Shown one piece after another: positions 10,444 to 21,321 of a stretch of DNA of 64,000 nucleotides. This DNA comes from Corylus avellana. Its lineage: Eukaryota > Streptophyta > Magnoliopsida > Fagales > Betulaceae. The notes under the pieces are model-generated. The model saw only the letters and a program-made list of their open reading frames with translations, did not search any database and was not told the DNA's origin. Made by a program: the position numbers and the translations under genes. Position 1 is the stretch's first letter; each line of letters begins with the position of its first letter. The stretch covers positions 31,638,060-31,702,059 of the forward strand of contig NC_081541.1 of NCBI RefSeq assembly GCF_901000735.1. The letters are read 5' to 3'.

Positions 10444-11160
10444 TGTTAGAACACAGTTTTCAGATGAATGACGTGGCACAATTTCTGGGCTGCACCGCGG
10501 CGTCCGAGAACAAGTCGGTCGTTACACTGCGGTGTTTGAGGACGGGTCGATCTGGTACACGAGCAAACAATAGGGTTAGAGTCCCAGGTGGTTTCCCGGT
10601 GGGATACTCCGATGCCTAAGTCAGCAATCAGAGAAGGAAGATGTAAACAACACAGAGCTTAGATAGCAAAAGTTGCAATTACCTTAGTATTGATAAATGA
10701 CTTGTATTTATAGCCATGAGAGGAGTTTTGATCTCCCATACGTTTAGGGATCTTATCCCTCAATATCTGCTGTGCAAACATTTGAAAAGTGGGATAGTGT
10801 TTGTTAGCTGTTCTGTGATCTTAGTAGCCTAAGATCAGGGGATAAGTACCATAGCTTTTGCGCGATGTTAAGTCAGAATGCCCAAGTTGGACTCGGTCAC
10901 CTACACTAGCTTGGAAGCCAACTGACGTATCTTGATCGACATAGATAACCTGAATAGCGGAGGACCAGTCATATCTCTATGATGGAATGACCAATGCACC
11001 ATTCGGTCTTTGACTATCTTGGCCCATGAGTAATGCCTCAAGCTAGGAGCCTGAGACCTCCTTAGGCTAAGTCGACCGAGAGCTCAGCAACCCAGTATTA
11101 TATGGAGCTTTGGGCCAAAAGGCCCGTTGGGCCTTTTGTTGACTAATCCATGACCCAACA
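10444..11160 (-). repeat. Complete Tat LTR A (5' LTR of the gag-pol copy)
   Basis: This 717-bp LTR starts TGTTAGAACA and ends ACCCAACA, and is read on the minus strand as the 5' LTR of the gag-pol copy. TATAAATA lies at 10712-10705 on that strand. Its outer terminus is not followed by a target-site duplication or host DNA. At 11161 it is joined directly to the antisense-ORF region of a second, oppositely oriented copy. Together with LTR B it forms a pair of inverted LTRs about 2 kb apart. Confidence 0.92.
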
Positions 11161-11270
11161 GTTTGCCCTTCGACAGGCTCAGCTAAAAAAGCCGACGAAA
11201 AGGAAGTAGGAGAAATAGGCCAGCAGTACGCACTGGCTGGGTGGATAATGGGCTTAGAGTTCCCTTTCCT

Positions 11271-12506
11271 TCAAGCCGCCAGTAGTTGGGCAACTTTTTG
11301 CTTGCCCATAGCAACAGCCTCAGAAGCCCTGACTAGCTCGGTCACCCTAACCTTCTTGGGTAATGTCTGCTCGGCCTCCTTAGGCTCGTCAACGACCTCC
11401 AAAGGAGCCTTCAAGGGCTCATCTCTTGGGCGCTTGCTCTTCATTGGCGCCCTCTTCACTTTCTTTTTTGGCCTCACAGCCGACTCTTCCTCAACCGGAC
11501 GGGGTCTCACTAGGGCCTCGAGCACCGCACCTTCCATCGTAGGGGTCGGTTTCCTAGCAACTTCAGACGCCCTACCTCCTAGAGCAGTATGTTCTTGTGC
11601 AACCCCTGGTGCCGCACCTCTCTGTCTCGGGGAGGGGCCAAGGCCCGACCCGGGAGCATATAAATAATATTTTAACTTGGCCGTAGTAACCAAATTCTTA
11701 AACACGATAGCACTCTCATGCTCTCGGGCCCAAGCTACAACCGTGTTCACCCAGGTGTGCTCTTCCAAAGACAATATTGGCTCAAGACCAGCATCGTCTA
11801 CTGGAAAACTCGTTTCCCGAGGAATCCTCGGACCTTCCACCCTCTCCGAAGTGGCAAACTCCCATTGTCCTCGAGCAAAGAAAAATTTATTCTTCCATGC
11901 TCAATTGCTGGTAAGAGTTTTTTCAAACAATACCAATTTGCCCCGTCGGGCTTGGAAGTTGTAGAGTACCTCCGTCTTTGGGTTCCTAGTGAACCTTTAC
12001 GCCGATAAGAATTCCCTAATAGTCAGAGAATTCCCATCCCCCAGAGCCATTGGCCACAAGATTACACAGCCAAAGAATATTCTCCAGGCATTGGGGACGA
12101 TCTGATGGGGAGCCACATTCAAATGGCTCAACAACTCCCAAACAAGCCTCGGGAAGGGTAGTCTCAGACTTTCACCAAACATCTCTTCATACAAGCAAAC
12201 TTCGTGCTCCTCAGCACTGACTATGGCGCATCTCTGTTCATCATCAAATCGAAACATAACTGACTTCGGTATATAGCAATCCAGCCTGACCCGCTTTTCA
12301 TCCTTCGACGATAAAACAGCCTTCCACATGGCAGGGTAGGAACCCGCGCCGTCTGAACCAGAGCCTTCTCTGTCACCCATAAAGAAAAGAAACTCAAGGT
12401 ATAAGGATCGAGGAATGTCGGGATGAGAATGGCATATTAACAAATGGGTCACTGACAATCGAAGGCGATCCACTACAGGTTCAAGAAAAGGTAATAACAG
12501 ATCCAA
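11271..12506 (-). pseudogene. Tat antisense ORF, N-terminal part
   Basis: One minus-strand frame runs from an ATG at 12506 to a stop before 11271 (about 412 codons) and is interrupted by two stops, TAA near 11995 and TGA near 11899. The TGA sits where a Trp codon is expected (TGG to TGA). The N-terminal half has the block RLPFPRLVWELLSHLN...PNAWRIFFGCVILWP, typical of the gag-like domain of Tat antisense ORFs; the WKNKFFFARGQWEF block follows. The second half is Pro/Lys/Glu-rich with a basic nuclear-signal-like stretch (KKKVKRAPMKSKRPRD). The true C-terminus lay beyond 11161 and matches the type of sequence at 2190-3555. Confidence 0.8.
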
Positions 12507-12699
12507 GTATTTGAGTACTGGCTGTCAGGATGAACAAATGGCTCGCAGGAAGGAAGAGAAAAAGCTCGATTGATTGAAACCCTGAAAAATACTACCCGAA
12601 AAAAGAAATATTGAAAGGAAAAATCAGAATGAAAGCAAGCCAGTTAGGGGGTTTGAAAAGGTTGTAGAACTTCGTGCACGAGAATGGTATTTTAGACAA

Positions 12700-12740
12700 A
12701 AAAAAAAAGGGGGAATAAGCAGCGACGGCTCTTTATAGCT
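12700..12740 (-). promoter_or_regulatory. Possible promoter of the antisense ORF
   Basis: The minus strand has CTATAAAG at 12738-12731, about 225 bp upstream of the antisense ORF ATG at 12506. A start site near 12705 would leave a leader of about 200 nt. The position fits an independent promoter for the antisense gene, but only the TATA-like motif supports it. Confidence 0.35.
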
Positions 12741-13160
12741 AGTCTAAGAAACTAAAGGGTCTGAGAGAATGGAGGAGTCTGAGGAGACGAAAAGACGTTG
12801 GCGCATTGGAACCCTAGAAGACGCCTGGGGAACAGGCGCATTAAAAGCCGCACCAGGCGCGTCTTATCGCTTACTAATGACGTGCGATAACTGAAAAGAC
12901 AATCACTCCGAAGCTAACACATGGACGTGAGCTCACTTGTTTAGAGCCACAGGTAAGTAGACCGATTGATCCTCAGATAATTCAAGCATCTCGGCAGAAA
13001 ATTAGCGGGAAAAGTCCCGCCAGAACCCGGATCTAAAATAAGGGTTTCACTTGGAAGTCTCGGACGCACGGTCATCAAGAGTCGGACATCGGGAGACCCA
13101 TCCATTCTGAAGAACATAAAAATTTTCATGATCATCTAGATCAGGAAATTGGGGGGTAAC

Positions 13161-13878
13161 TGTTGGGTTATGGATCAGTCAACAAAAGGCCCAACGGGCC
13201 TTTTGGCCCAAAGCTCCATATAATACTGGGTTGCTGAGCTATCAATCGACTTAGCCTAAGGAGGTCTCAGGCTCCTAGCTTGAGGCATTACTCATGGGCC
13301 AAGATAGTCAAAGACCGAAGGGTGCATTGGTCATTCCATCATAGAGATATGACTGGTCCTCCGCTATTCAGGTTATCTATGTCGATCAAGATACGCCAGT
13401 TGGCTTCCAAGCTAGTGTAGGTGACCAAGTCCAACTCGGGCATTTTGACTTAACATCGCGCAAAAGCTATGGTACTTATCCCCTGATCTTAGGCTACTAA
13501 GATCACGGAACAGCTAACAAACACTATCCCACTTTTCAAATGTTTGCACAACAGATATAGAGGGATAAGATCCCTAAACGTATGGGAGATCAAAACTCCT
13601 CTCATGCCTATAAATACAAGTCATTTATCAATACTAAGGTAATCACAACTTTTGCTATCTAAGCTCTGTGTTGTTTACATCTTCCTTTTATGATTACTGA
13701 CTTAGGCATCGGAGTATCCCCGCGTGGAAACCACCTGGGACTCTAACCCTATTGTTTGCTCGTGTACCAGACCGACCCGTCCTCAAACACCGCAGTGCAA
13801 CGACCGACCTGTCCTCGGACGCCGCTGTGCAGCCCAGAAATTATGCCACGTCATCCATCGGAAAACTGTGTTCTAACA
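13161..13878 (+). repeat. Complete Tat LTR B (3' LTR of the inverted fragment)
   Basis: This 718-bp LTR starts TGTTGGGTTA and ends TTCTAACA in plus orientation, inverted relative to LTR A. TATAAATA is at 13609-13616. The outer end is followed by CATAC (13879-13883), the same 5-bp duplication that precedes the truncated left LTR at 1840-1844. The complete composite 1845-13878 was therefore inserted as one molecule. The two complete LTRs differ by scattered substitutions and single-base indels, so the insertion is not very young. Confidence 0.92.
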
Positions 13879-13974
13879 CATACCAATCATTTTTTTTTTT
13901 TAATTATTATTCTTTTTATCCATGAACATGCAGTAGGGGGATAAACAGTGCGGTGGGATTTAATAAACACCCCC

Positions 13975-14232
13975 AGTATGTTTGAGATTGTATTTAAAAA
14001 TAATTTTTTATTTGATACAAGTTTTTAGATATTAAGTTGCAAATAAAATGAGTGGTTTATATGGGTCAATAGCTAAAAAGTGAGCAGGATCAAAGACTTA
14101 CATGCAATCCCTTGTTCCACCCTGAGATCTTATGCACCGACCTGTTCGTAACCTTCCAACCACCTTCCCAACTAGGACACAAATTCATTTCAAAGTGATC
14201 ATCCCCTTCACCACAGAAAAAGGAGCCAAAAT
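13975..14232 (+). promoter_or_regulatory. Proximal upstream region of monooxygenase alpha
   Basis: This stretch matches 54048-54354, the region just before the intact monooxygenase delta, including the conserved TTCATTTCAAAGTGAT string near the gene. The delta copy has an extra (TA)-rich stretch (54277-54310) with TATA-like words that is absent here. The more distal promoter (841-1641) has been moved 12.3 kb away by the MITE/Tat insertion, which may change expression. Confidence 0.6.
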
Positions 14233-14309
14233 ATGATGGAAACAGGGGAAGACATTGTGATTGTTGGAGCTGGAATTGCTGGTCTTACAACATCCTTAGG
14301 ACTTCATAG
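14233..14309 (+). CDS. Monooxygenase alpha, exon 1
   Basis: The exon encodes the first 26 residues of an FAD-dependent monooxygenase of the plant monooxygenase 2 (MO2/CTF2-like) family, related to aromatic-ring hydroxylases. The Rossmann dinucleotide motif GAGIAG (Gly12, 14, 17) binds the ADP part of FAD. It ends at a GT donor inside TCATAG|GTACCC, the same place as in the other copies. A (TC)n then a (TA)n tract follow in intron 1, and the contig ends in the (TA)n at 14384. Exons 2-6 are not on this contig; the sequence at 37421-40110 fits as the continuation. Confidence 0.8.
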
Positions 14310-14384
14310 GTACCCTTTTCTCTCTCTCTCTCTCTCTCTCTTCATGCGTATTTAAGATTGTAAAGAAGGCAAATATATATATAT

Positions 14385-14484
14385 NNNNNNNNNNNNNNNN
14401 NNNNNNNNNNNNNNNNNNNNNNNNNNNNNNNNNNNNNNNNNNNNNNNNNNNNNNNNNNNNNNNNNNNNNNNNNNNNNNNNNNNN
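14385..14484. other. Assembly gap of 100 N
   Basis: Exactly 100 unknown bases, a scaffold placeholder of unknown true size. It begins inside the (TA)n of monooxygenase intron 1. Confidence 0.98.
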
Positions 14485-14800
14485 AATACATTTTTTTTAA
14501 TTTAAAAAAAAAAAAAAATTAAGTAGGTGCTACGTGTCAACATTTGATTAGTCCACGTGGTTTTCCATTAAGTCAATTACGGAGGACTAACTTGGTCTAT
14601 TATCAAAACTACAAGAACCTTCTGTAATAAAAATGAAACCCTAAAGGATAAAAATAAAGTTTCGAAACTCCAAGGGGTATTTAGTATTTAACCCCTATTT
14701 TTTTTAGTTTTAGTTTTGCTCCCCAAACCTAAAACTCTAATTCCACCCCTGCTCACAAGGCATACATGGGTTAGAATCTCCCATATAATAGTTTTCCAAT
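14485..14800. other. Unassigned repeat-like DNA in place of exon 5
   Basis: No exon is seen. By comparison with the other copies, monooxygenase exon 5 should end about 150 bp before exon 6, but this stretch has no match to it. It looks like transposon-derived DNA (A/T runs, CTACGTGTCAACATTTGATT) that replaced or entered the 5' part of the gene. Confidence 0.45.
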
Positions 14801-14887
14801 ACATTTACGGGGCATATTGTTTACCATTAGCTAGCATATTTGTGTGGCATTGTGGTCGCAATTGTTATTCATCTTTATATCTTGCAG

Positions 14888-15429
14888 AGAAAGAGATAGA
14901 AGATAACGCAGCTGAAATGAAGCGACTTGTGTTAAGCAAGCTAGGAAAAATGCCTGATGAAGTAAGGGCTATTATTGAAAACACTGATTTGGATAGTTTT
15001 GTATCATCCCCATTGAAGTACAGACATCCTTGGGAGCTTCTTTGGGGAAATATCAGCAAAGGCAATGCTTGTGTGGCCGGTGATGCACTCCACCCCATGA
15101 CTCCAGACATTGGCCAAGGTGGTTGTGCTGCCTTGGAAGATGGTGTTGTCTTGGCCAGGTGTCTTGCCGAGGCGTTATTGAAAGAACCAAGTGGGGAGAA
15201 ATTAGCTGAAAAAGAAGAATATAAGAGGATTGAAATGGGGTTGAAGAAGTATGCCAAAGAGAGGAGATGGAGAAGCATTGAACTCATTAGTACAGCTTAT
15301 ATGGTTGGTTTCATCCAGCAGGGTGATGGAAAAGTGATGTACTTCTTTAGGGATATATTGGCTGCATACATGGCTGGGTTGCTGTTGAAGAGGGCTGATT
15401 TTGATTGTGGGAAGCTCAGCATTTCATAA
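14888..15429 (+). pseudogene. Monooxygenase beta, last exon only
   Basis: Only exon 6 of an FAD-dependent monooxygenase is present. It starts after a good acceptor (TCTTGCAG|AGAAAG) and ends at TAA 15429, about 180 residues. It contains the GD motif of the family, [16 protein letters not shown], whose Asp contacts the FAD ribityl/pyrophosphate, and the C-terminus GKLSIS shared by all copies. The frame is open and conserved, but exons 1-5 are missing upstream (gap and foreign DNA). It is either a truncated gene or the 3' end of one lost in the gap. Confidence 0.8.
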
Positions 15430-16002
15430 ATGCATCCATATGCCCATGTACTAAAGATAAAGTAATTATTGTTCATAATAATGGGTGTGATGAGTTGTTG
15501 CCCATGGCATATGTTTTAAAGCAATGTAATTCAAGTGTTGAAAACATTCACCTGCTACAGATTTTAATTGGAGATTTCCTTTTGATCCGTGAGAATGTCA
15601 AATCAATTTGAACCACCAATTAAAATAGAGGTTTCCCTTTAGTAATTTCCATAGTATAAACTTACAATGAGAGTACTGTGCATATAGAAAGATGTTTAGG
15701 ATTGTAAATGAGTCGATCTTGTTTCATTTATAATTTGAACTCAGCTCGTATAAATTCAGCTTGAATTCTGATTATTGAATAAATGAGTCGACTTTGAATA
15801 ATAATTATGGCTCGAATATTAAGACAAGAATATTGGGTTTTTAGCAAATGCAGTGAATGTGACAAAAAATTTGTGATGTGTCAAGTCACCTCATTCATCA
15901 AGTTGCCACTGTTGTCAGCCATTTTTGTAATCTTGCAACCATTTTCCTATCACATATGTATAGTGTAGAATTCCCTTCACCAAAGAAAAAAGGAGCCAAA
16001 AT
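15430..16002. other. Intergenic region between monooxygenase beta and gamma
   Basis: It is AT-rich and no gene is seen. The last 45 bp before 16003 (CCCTTCACCAAAG...GGAGCCAAAATATG) match the region just before the other monooxygenase start codons, a short conserved 5' leader. Confidence 0.6.
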
Positions 16003-18751
16003 ATGATGGAAGCAGGGGAAGACATTGTGATTGTGGGAGCTGGAATTGCTGGTCTTACAACATCCTTAGGACTTCATAGGTACCCTTCTCTCTCTCTCTC
16101 TCTCTCTCATCCGTATGTGTGTGTGTGTATATATATTTAAGATTGTAAGGAAGGCAAATATATATGTTGTAGACTGGGAATTCGAAGCTTAATATTGGAG
16201 TCCTCGGGTAGTTTGAGGGTCACTGGATATGCCTTAGCAACGTGGACAAATGCTTGGAGGGCCTTAGATGCTGTTAGCCTTGCTGACTCCCTCCAACAGC
16301 GTCATCAACCGCTTTCTGGGTAAGTACTAGAACTCACCCTCTCTGAAATTCTGTCTTTTAAGACCCCAAATAACACCATGTTTGACAGTTTCTCTGAATT
16401 ATGTTATTTTGAGCTCCGAATTAGCCAACCTTAAAACTAACACATGTTAAAAGCATGAAATTGACTTCCCAGCACAAGTACATAAGAACACACACACCAT
16501 TTAACTAACCACAGAAATTTATGTGCAGGATTGTGGGTACCTCTACAATTTCAGGACTTCAAACCACAGAGAGGTCATTTGAAGGCAAAGGAAAACAGTG
16601 AGTTAAAACACTGCCAATGGTGCCTCTAATAGCATAAAACCCCTAGTAAAGGCCTTTGTTTACCGCAATGGTAAAGATTTTGAACTGTCAAGCACAAGTA
16701 TGCGGATTAAAGAGAGGGCACTTCATGCAAAATACAGATCAAAATCCCATTCAAGTGAAGCCACATTCCCTTGTATTCTATTTCCGACCCCTTCTTAGGA
16801 TTATTGTCATAATGAAATTGTTTTTATACTAAATAAGATGTCATGTAAGTATATCTTTTTCCTGTATCCAAAGTCTGATCATTGTAAGACTCAGAAGCTG
16901 CTAACTGGTAAAAAAGTATTGCTTATAAGCTTTCTGTTTCTTTGGAATCATTTGTTTCGAGTATATGTAAACTTAGGTGACCAAAGTTTATATAGAATGC
17001 TGACAGTTTTGTATTGATGTTATAATCATATATAATTGAGGTGCATGCTTAAGATAGGCTGGATAATTTCCGTCTGATATGCAGTGGAGACCACGAATTT
17101 CGTTGTGTTCAAAGGAAGTTGTTGTTGGAAGCTCTTGCAAACGAACTCCCAAGTGGAGCCCTTAGGTTCTCTTCCAAGGTGGTTACTGTAGAGGAATCTG
17201 GCTTCCATAAGCTTGTGCATCTTGCAGATGGAACCATTCTCAAAACCAAGGTAAATTCACATAAACAGATCATATAAAGGAGTCGGATAATGATCCTTCT
17301 TTTGTATTTATTTTATTAAGTAGAAAGCAAAAGTGTAGTGTCTTAACCACTCATTCCAAGACAAAATGATGCTTATTTAGAATGAGTAATGCTATGTATC
17401 AATTTTTCATTCGGATGGAAATAATTTTCTTTTAACAGAAAGTAGACGATTTATATTGTGTAAGCAGGAGTTGAAAGGGTGGTTGGCTTGGATAGAGATT
17501 CTTAGTAATTTTGTTATCTAAATCGTTAGCAATTCGAATAGTAAGTGTGAGAGAGTTTCTATGTTGTTCACCTATTCAAACCAGTTTTGGGTAGCCTGCC
17601 CTGCTCGACAAGTGAACCTCATAGGAGCTCTCTCATATCTGCTAGGGATACAAATCTCGTTGGCTTTTTTACAATTTACAGCTTCTTAACCTTGTTGGAT
17701 GTAAATTGGATCCAATTTTGAGCCGCTCAGCCTTGTTGGTCTAAATAAGATAGTACTTAAAATCATCAATATGTTTTGAGTATAATTACTCACATGTTAT
17801 TAGGGTATCCTCTTTGTGAATGGAAGGTATTGATTGGGTGTGATGGAGTGAACTCAGCAGTGGCCAAGTGGCTGGGCTTCAAGAAACCTGCTTTCACAGG
17901 GAGATCTGCCATTAGGGGGTGTGTACATCTCAAGCGCTGTCATGGGTTTGGGAATAAATTCATGCAATTTTTTTTGGAAAGGTGTTCGATCTGGTTGTAT
18001 TCCTTGTGATGATCACACTGTCTATTGGTTTTTCACTTGGACTCCGTCTCCCTCCAGCCAAGGTGAGCCACTAATCCCAACTCAAGACTTCTGCTATGAT
18101 ATCTTATTAATCCAAGATTATAATTTCCCACATAATAATTTATCAGTGCAATTGTAATGCATATATGTGTGGCATTGTCGCAATTATTGTTATTCATCTT
18201 TGTATCTTACAGAAAAAGAGATAGAAGATAATCCAGCTGAAATGAAGCGACTTGTGTTAAGCAAGATAGGAAAAGTGCCTGACGAAGTAAGGGCTATTAT
18301 TGAAAACACTCGGATGGTATTATATCATCCCCATTAAGGTACAGATATCCCTGGGAGCTTCTTTGGGGAAATATCACCAAAGGCAATGTCTGTATGGCCG
18401 GTGATGCACTCCATCCCATGACCCCAGACATTGGCCAAGGTGGTTGTGTTGCCTTGGAAGATGGTGGTCTTGGCCAGGTGTCTTGCTGAGGCGTTTTTGA
18501 AAGAACCAAGTGGAGAGAAATTAGCTGAAAGAGAGGAATATAAGAAGATTGAAATGGGGTTGAAGAAGTATACCAAAGAGAGGAGATGGAGAAGCATTGA
18601 GCTCATTACTACATCCTATGTTGTTGGTTTTATACAGCAGAGTGATGGCAAAGTAATGACCTTCTTGAGGGACAAACTTTTGGCTGTACTCCTGGCCGGG
18701 TTACTTGTAAAGAAGTCTAGTTTTGATTGTGGGAAGCTCAGCATTTCCTAA
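16003..18751 (+). pseudogene. Monooxygenase gamma, frame-broken copy
   Basis: All six exons are recognisable: 16003-16079, 16173-16319, 16529-16597, 17085-17250, 17827-18062 and 18213-18751, with GT-AG borders at the same places as in the intact delta copy. The GAGIAG motif, the CDG segment ([14 protein letters not shown]) and [11 protein letters not shown] are kept. Three lesions break it: an extra T in a run of eight Ts at 17967-17974 (exon 5), a 4-bp deletion near 18310 and a 2-bp deletion near 18465 (exon 6). The last two restore frame between them, so only about 50 codons are scrambled there. The T-run insertion could be a sequencing error; the other two are less easily so. Otherwise the family hydroxylates small substrates with FAD and NAD(P)H. 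Confidence 0.82.
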
Positions 18752-19136
18752 ATGCAGCCATATATGTATGTAGTAAAGATAAAGTAATGGATTTGGCTTA
18801 GATGCTATTAAAAAACTATATCGTTTTTTAACTGTCTATATTTAATTATAAGTTTTTCATGAGATTGGCCATAATCATTTTGAAACATCACCTAGAATAT
18901 ATATATATATTTGATCAGACTCAATGACAGGATTCTTGCAAAATTAAGAGAATTGTCACTGGGGGCCAAGGGGCCTCTAATGTTTAAGTTTCGGAAGGAA
19001 AAACTAAATAGAAAGAGAAAGAGAGAATAAGTGTATGGCATCTTATTTTTGGGGAATGGTACCTTTTTAATGTGAGAGGCTCTTTAATATAGTTATTAGA
19101 TGCTTGACACATGACAGGTTTAATTTGTAGCCCTTC
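18752..19136. other. Intergenic DNA before the Copia element
   Basis: AT-rich, with no gene and only a short (TA)n at 18898-18911. The Copia 3' LTR starts at 19137. Confidence 0.6.
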
Positions 19137-19983
19137 TGAAAAATTCTAAACAGATAAATATCACAATTTTATGCGGAATTAACAGATATATATCAAAACA
19201 AACATTCACCAAAATATGAACAATCACACACAAAGATTTTGGTGACGAAGAGGAAACCTTTTAGAAAACGTTCTAAAAGTAAAACCTCTCCGGGGCAGCC
19301 AAACCCAGGAAATCACTATCAAAAGATTATCCAGAGATTACAGACACTATGAACACTTACAACCATTTGCAAGACCTTGACTCTGTAAGATCGACAAGCC
19401 TCCAACTTGTCTCCTCGCTCACAATCTTCTTCAACGTGATTCTCTTTTATTGGACCCTTCCGATAGACTTCAATTAAGCACACAATCAATACTAACAAAA
19501 ATCCTCTAAGAGGAATCAATTTGGCTCACAACAAAATAATCACTCAAGCACAGCCTCACACGAACTCTCTTGGGGTGAAAATTCAAACTTCTCTCTTCTA
19601 TAATGATGTATATATACCCCCGACAAAACCCTAGACCTAACCCACTTAAAATCATGTTTTTGGGCCTAAAACTTACGGGGTGTCCGGACATGTTAATGGG
19701 CGGTCCGGACACGGCTTCGCGGAGCAAGATTTTAGTTTCTGGAAATGAGGTCCGGACCCGGGGAATTGCGGTCCGGACCTGGCCTGTCCAGTCTTGATCA
19801 ACAGCTCCGATCAATGGACGTTTGTGGTCCGATTGAGTTGAAATTTTGCAGGGACGTTCATAACACACGAATCTACATTATGAACGGTGGAGATTGGATT
19901 CTGAGCATTCTATATCAGTGTTTGAGCCGTGAACAGTAGCATCTGCATTTTGGAACTGAATTAAGCCAACACAAGAACTAACA
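19137..19983 (-). repeat. Copia element 3' LTR
   Basis: This 847-bp LTR lies on the minus strand, reads TGTTAGTTCTTGTG at its start (19983 downward) and ends near 19137. Its inner border carries a polypurine tract on the minus strand (TCAAAGGGGGA, about 19996-19986). It matches 23089-23896 over most of its length, and its last 37 bp match 26934-26970. A TATATATAC string near 19607-19617 and the GTCCGGAC-rich part at 19680-19785 are shared by both LTRs. Confidence 0.85.
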
Positions 19984-21320
19984 AAATCCCCCTTTGACAA
20001 TTCAGTGACAAAACCAAAATGTCGAGCCAATCCCATCATCTCCCCATATTTACTCCCCCTTTTTGTCACAGAATGACAAAAGGTCTTCATGTTTCCTGAA
20101 ACACTTCACAAAATACATCAAGGCATATGTGGAACAAGAAGACATAAATAAAACTCATGATAAAAAAATGACGTAGAATGCGTGATTATAAAGAAACATC
20201 AGCAAAACTCCCCCTCAATGTATGACTCAATTAATAACAGGAAACTGGAAATGCAAAGCATGTTTCTCCCCCATAAAAGTTAAATGAACACACATGATAA
20301 CACATCAATGACTCATGTATTGCACAATGAATATCCAAACATGCTCCAAATATGCAAAATATACATGAGACTAGAAATGGCTAGAAACTCATATTGCTTA
20401 ACCCAAGCCAAGAAAATGTTTCATTCAACCTATGCTTGTGTGGTGTGTGGGTAAGCCATCCAAAGAGAAAAATTTTCAATTTACAAAATGAGGAGAAAGT
20501 TTCACCACCATGAGGTTTTGACAAGTATATCAAATCAAAAGTCAAACCTTATCATACTAGGGCCTAGCCACTCTCATCCTATACAATTCTCTTTGTAAAA
20601 TATTTTGCACAAGTTTGACACAGTGAAATAAATTCCTTTTGGAATATGATATTTTGATTTTATTTGTTTCACTATTTTGTTTATTTTTCTCTTTGAGAAA
20701 GTGTCCTTAAACTTTTGGTGCTTATCACAACAAAGAAAGCAGGAATTTTTAAGCCCTAGGTTCAACTAGCATATGATCAATTTGAAAAATATGACTAGTC
20801 AAAAACCTCATATGACTACCTAACAGACCTCACAAATAAAGTGAAACAAAACCTCAATTTAAGCTTAACTGTGCACAAGAAATAAAGCATAGGCAAAAAG
20901 TACCACATAAGCTCAGGCTTTAGGTAACCACAAAAACATGACCATTGACACAAATTTTCATCTCATGCATATAAAGAACATTCCAAGACGCAAGGAATTA
21001 AATCCATAAAAAGCAACATGAGAAATTAATGGACTATTTAGGTGCATAAGACAAAATAAAGAAAAGAAAAAAAAAACAACCAAAGTAAAATATTTTTGTC
21101 TTTTTGTTATTTTTCACAAAACAAATGCACACAAACAAAATACAATTTCAAAACAAAATAAAACAAAAATGTAATGCAAAACGAAAAACAACATGCTCTA
21201 AGATATGCAAAGATATACAAGAAAATCAATCCTAAGCATGTGGGTGACTCACCTAACATAAGGTGAGATCATCACCACTCCCCCTCAAGGGGTGAATGGT
21301 ATAATCCTTCCTAACCCAAA
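19984..21320. other. Non-coding 3' region of the Copia element
   Basis: No pol coding sequence can be found in this 1.3 kb; frames are short and A/T-rich. Strings such as TCCCCCTCAATGTATGACTC near 20210 are common in the 3' regions of SIRE-like elements. The element thus lacks protease, integrase, reverse transcriptase and RNase H. Confidence 0.7.
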
Positions 21321-21321
21321 C

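Larger units (their letters stand above)
11161..13160 (+). mobile_element. 3' internal fragment of a second, inverted Tat copy
   Basis: This 2-kb piece is the 3' internal region of a Tat element in plus orientation: an antisense ORF on the minus strand, a leader, a polypurine tract (GGAAATTGGGGGG, 13144-13156) and then LTR B. It carries just the part of the antisense ORF that the gag-pol copy lacks beside its truncated LTR. The left end is the exact terminus of LTR A. No GAG or POL sequence is present in this copy. Confidence 0.85.
1642..13974. mobile_element. PIF/Harbinger-like MITE split by a Tat element
   Basis: The left end (from 1642, GGAGTGTTTGTTAAACTCC) and right end (to 13974, whose complement reads GGGGGTGTTTATTAAATCC) are matching terminal inverted repeats of about 38 bp. 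A 3-bp direct repeat AGT flanks them at 1639-1641 and 13975-13977. The paralogous site near 54048 carries this AGT once and no element, so it is an empty site. Without the nested Tat DNA (1845-13878 plus its 5-bp duplication) the MITE is only about 0.3 kb. A 3-bp duplication and GGG-type termini fit PIF/Harbinger (Tourist-like) MITEs; the superfamily call is inferred. Confidence 0.75.

Noticed and set aside
1845..13878. Simple nested insertion of one Tat element into another
   Set aside because: A nested insertion needs a duplication of GTTTG on both sides of the inner element and a U3 end at the outer left; CATAC and a U5 end are found instead.
14865..15287. Minus-strand frames across the monooxygenase last exons
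   Set aside because: They are shadows of the conserved plus-strand exons; the same shadow occurs in every copy.
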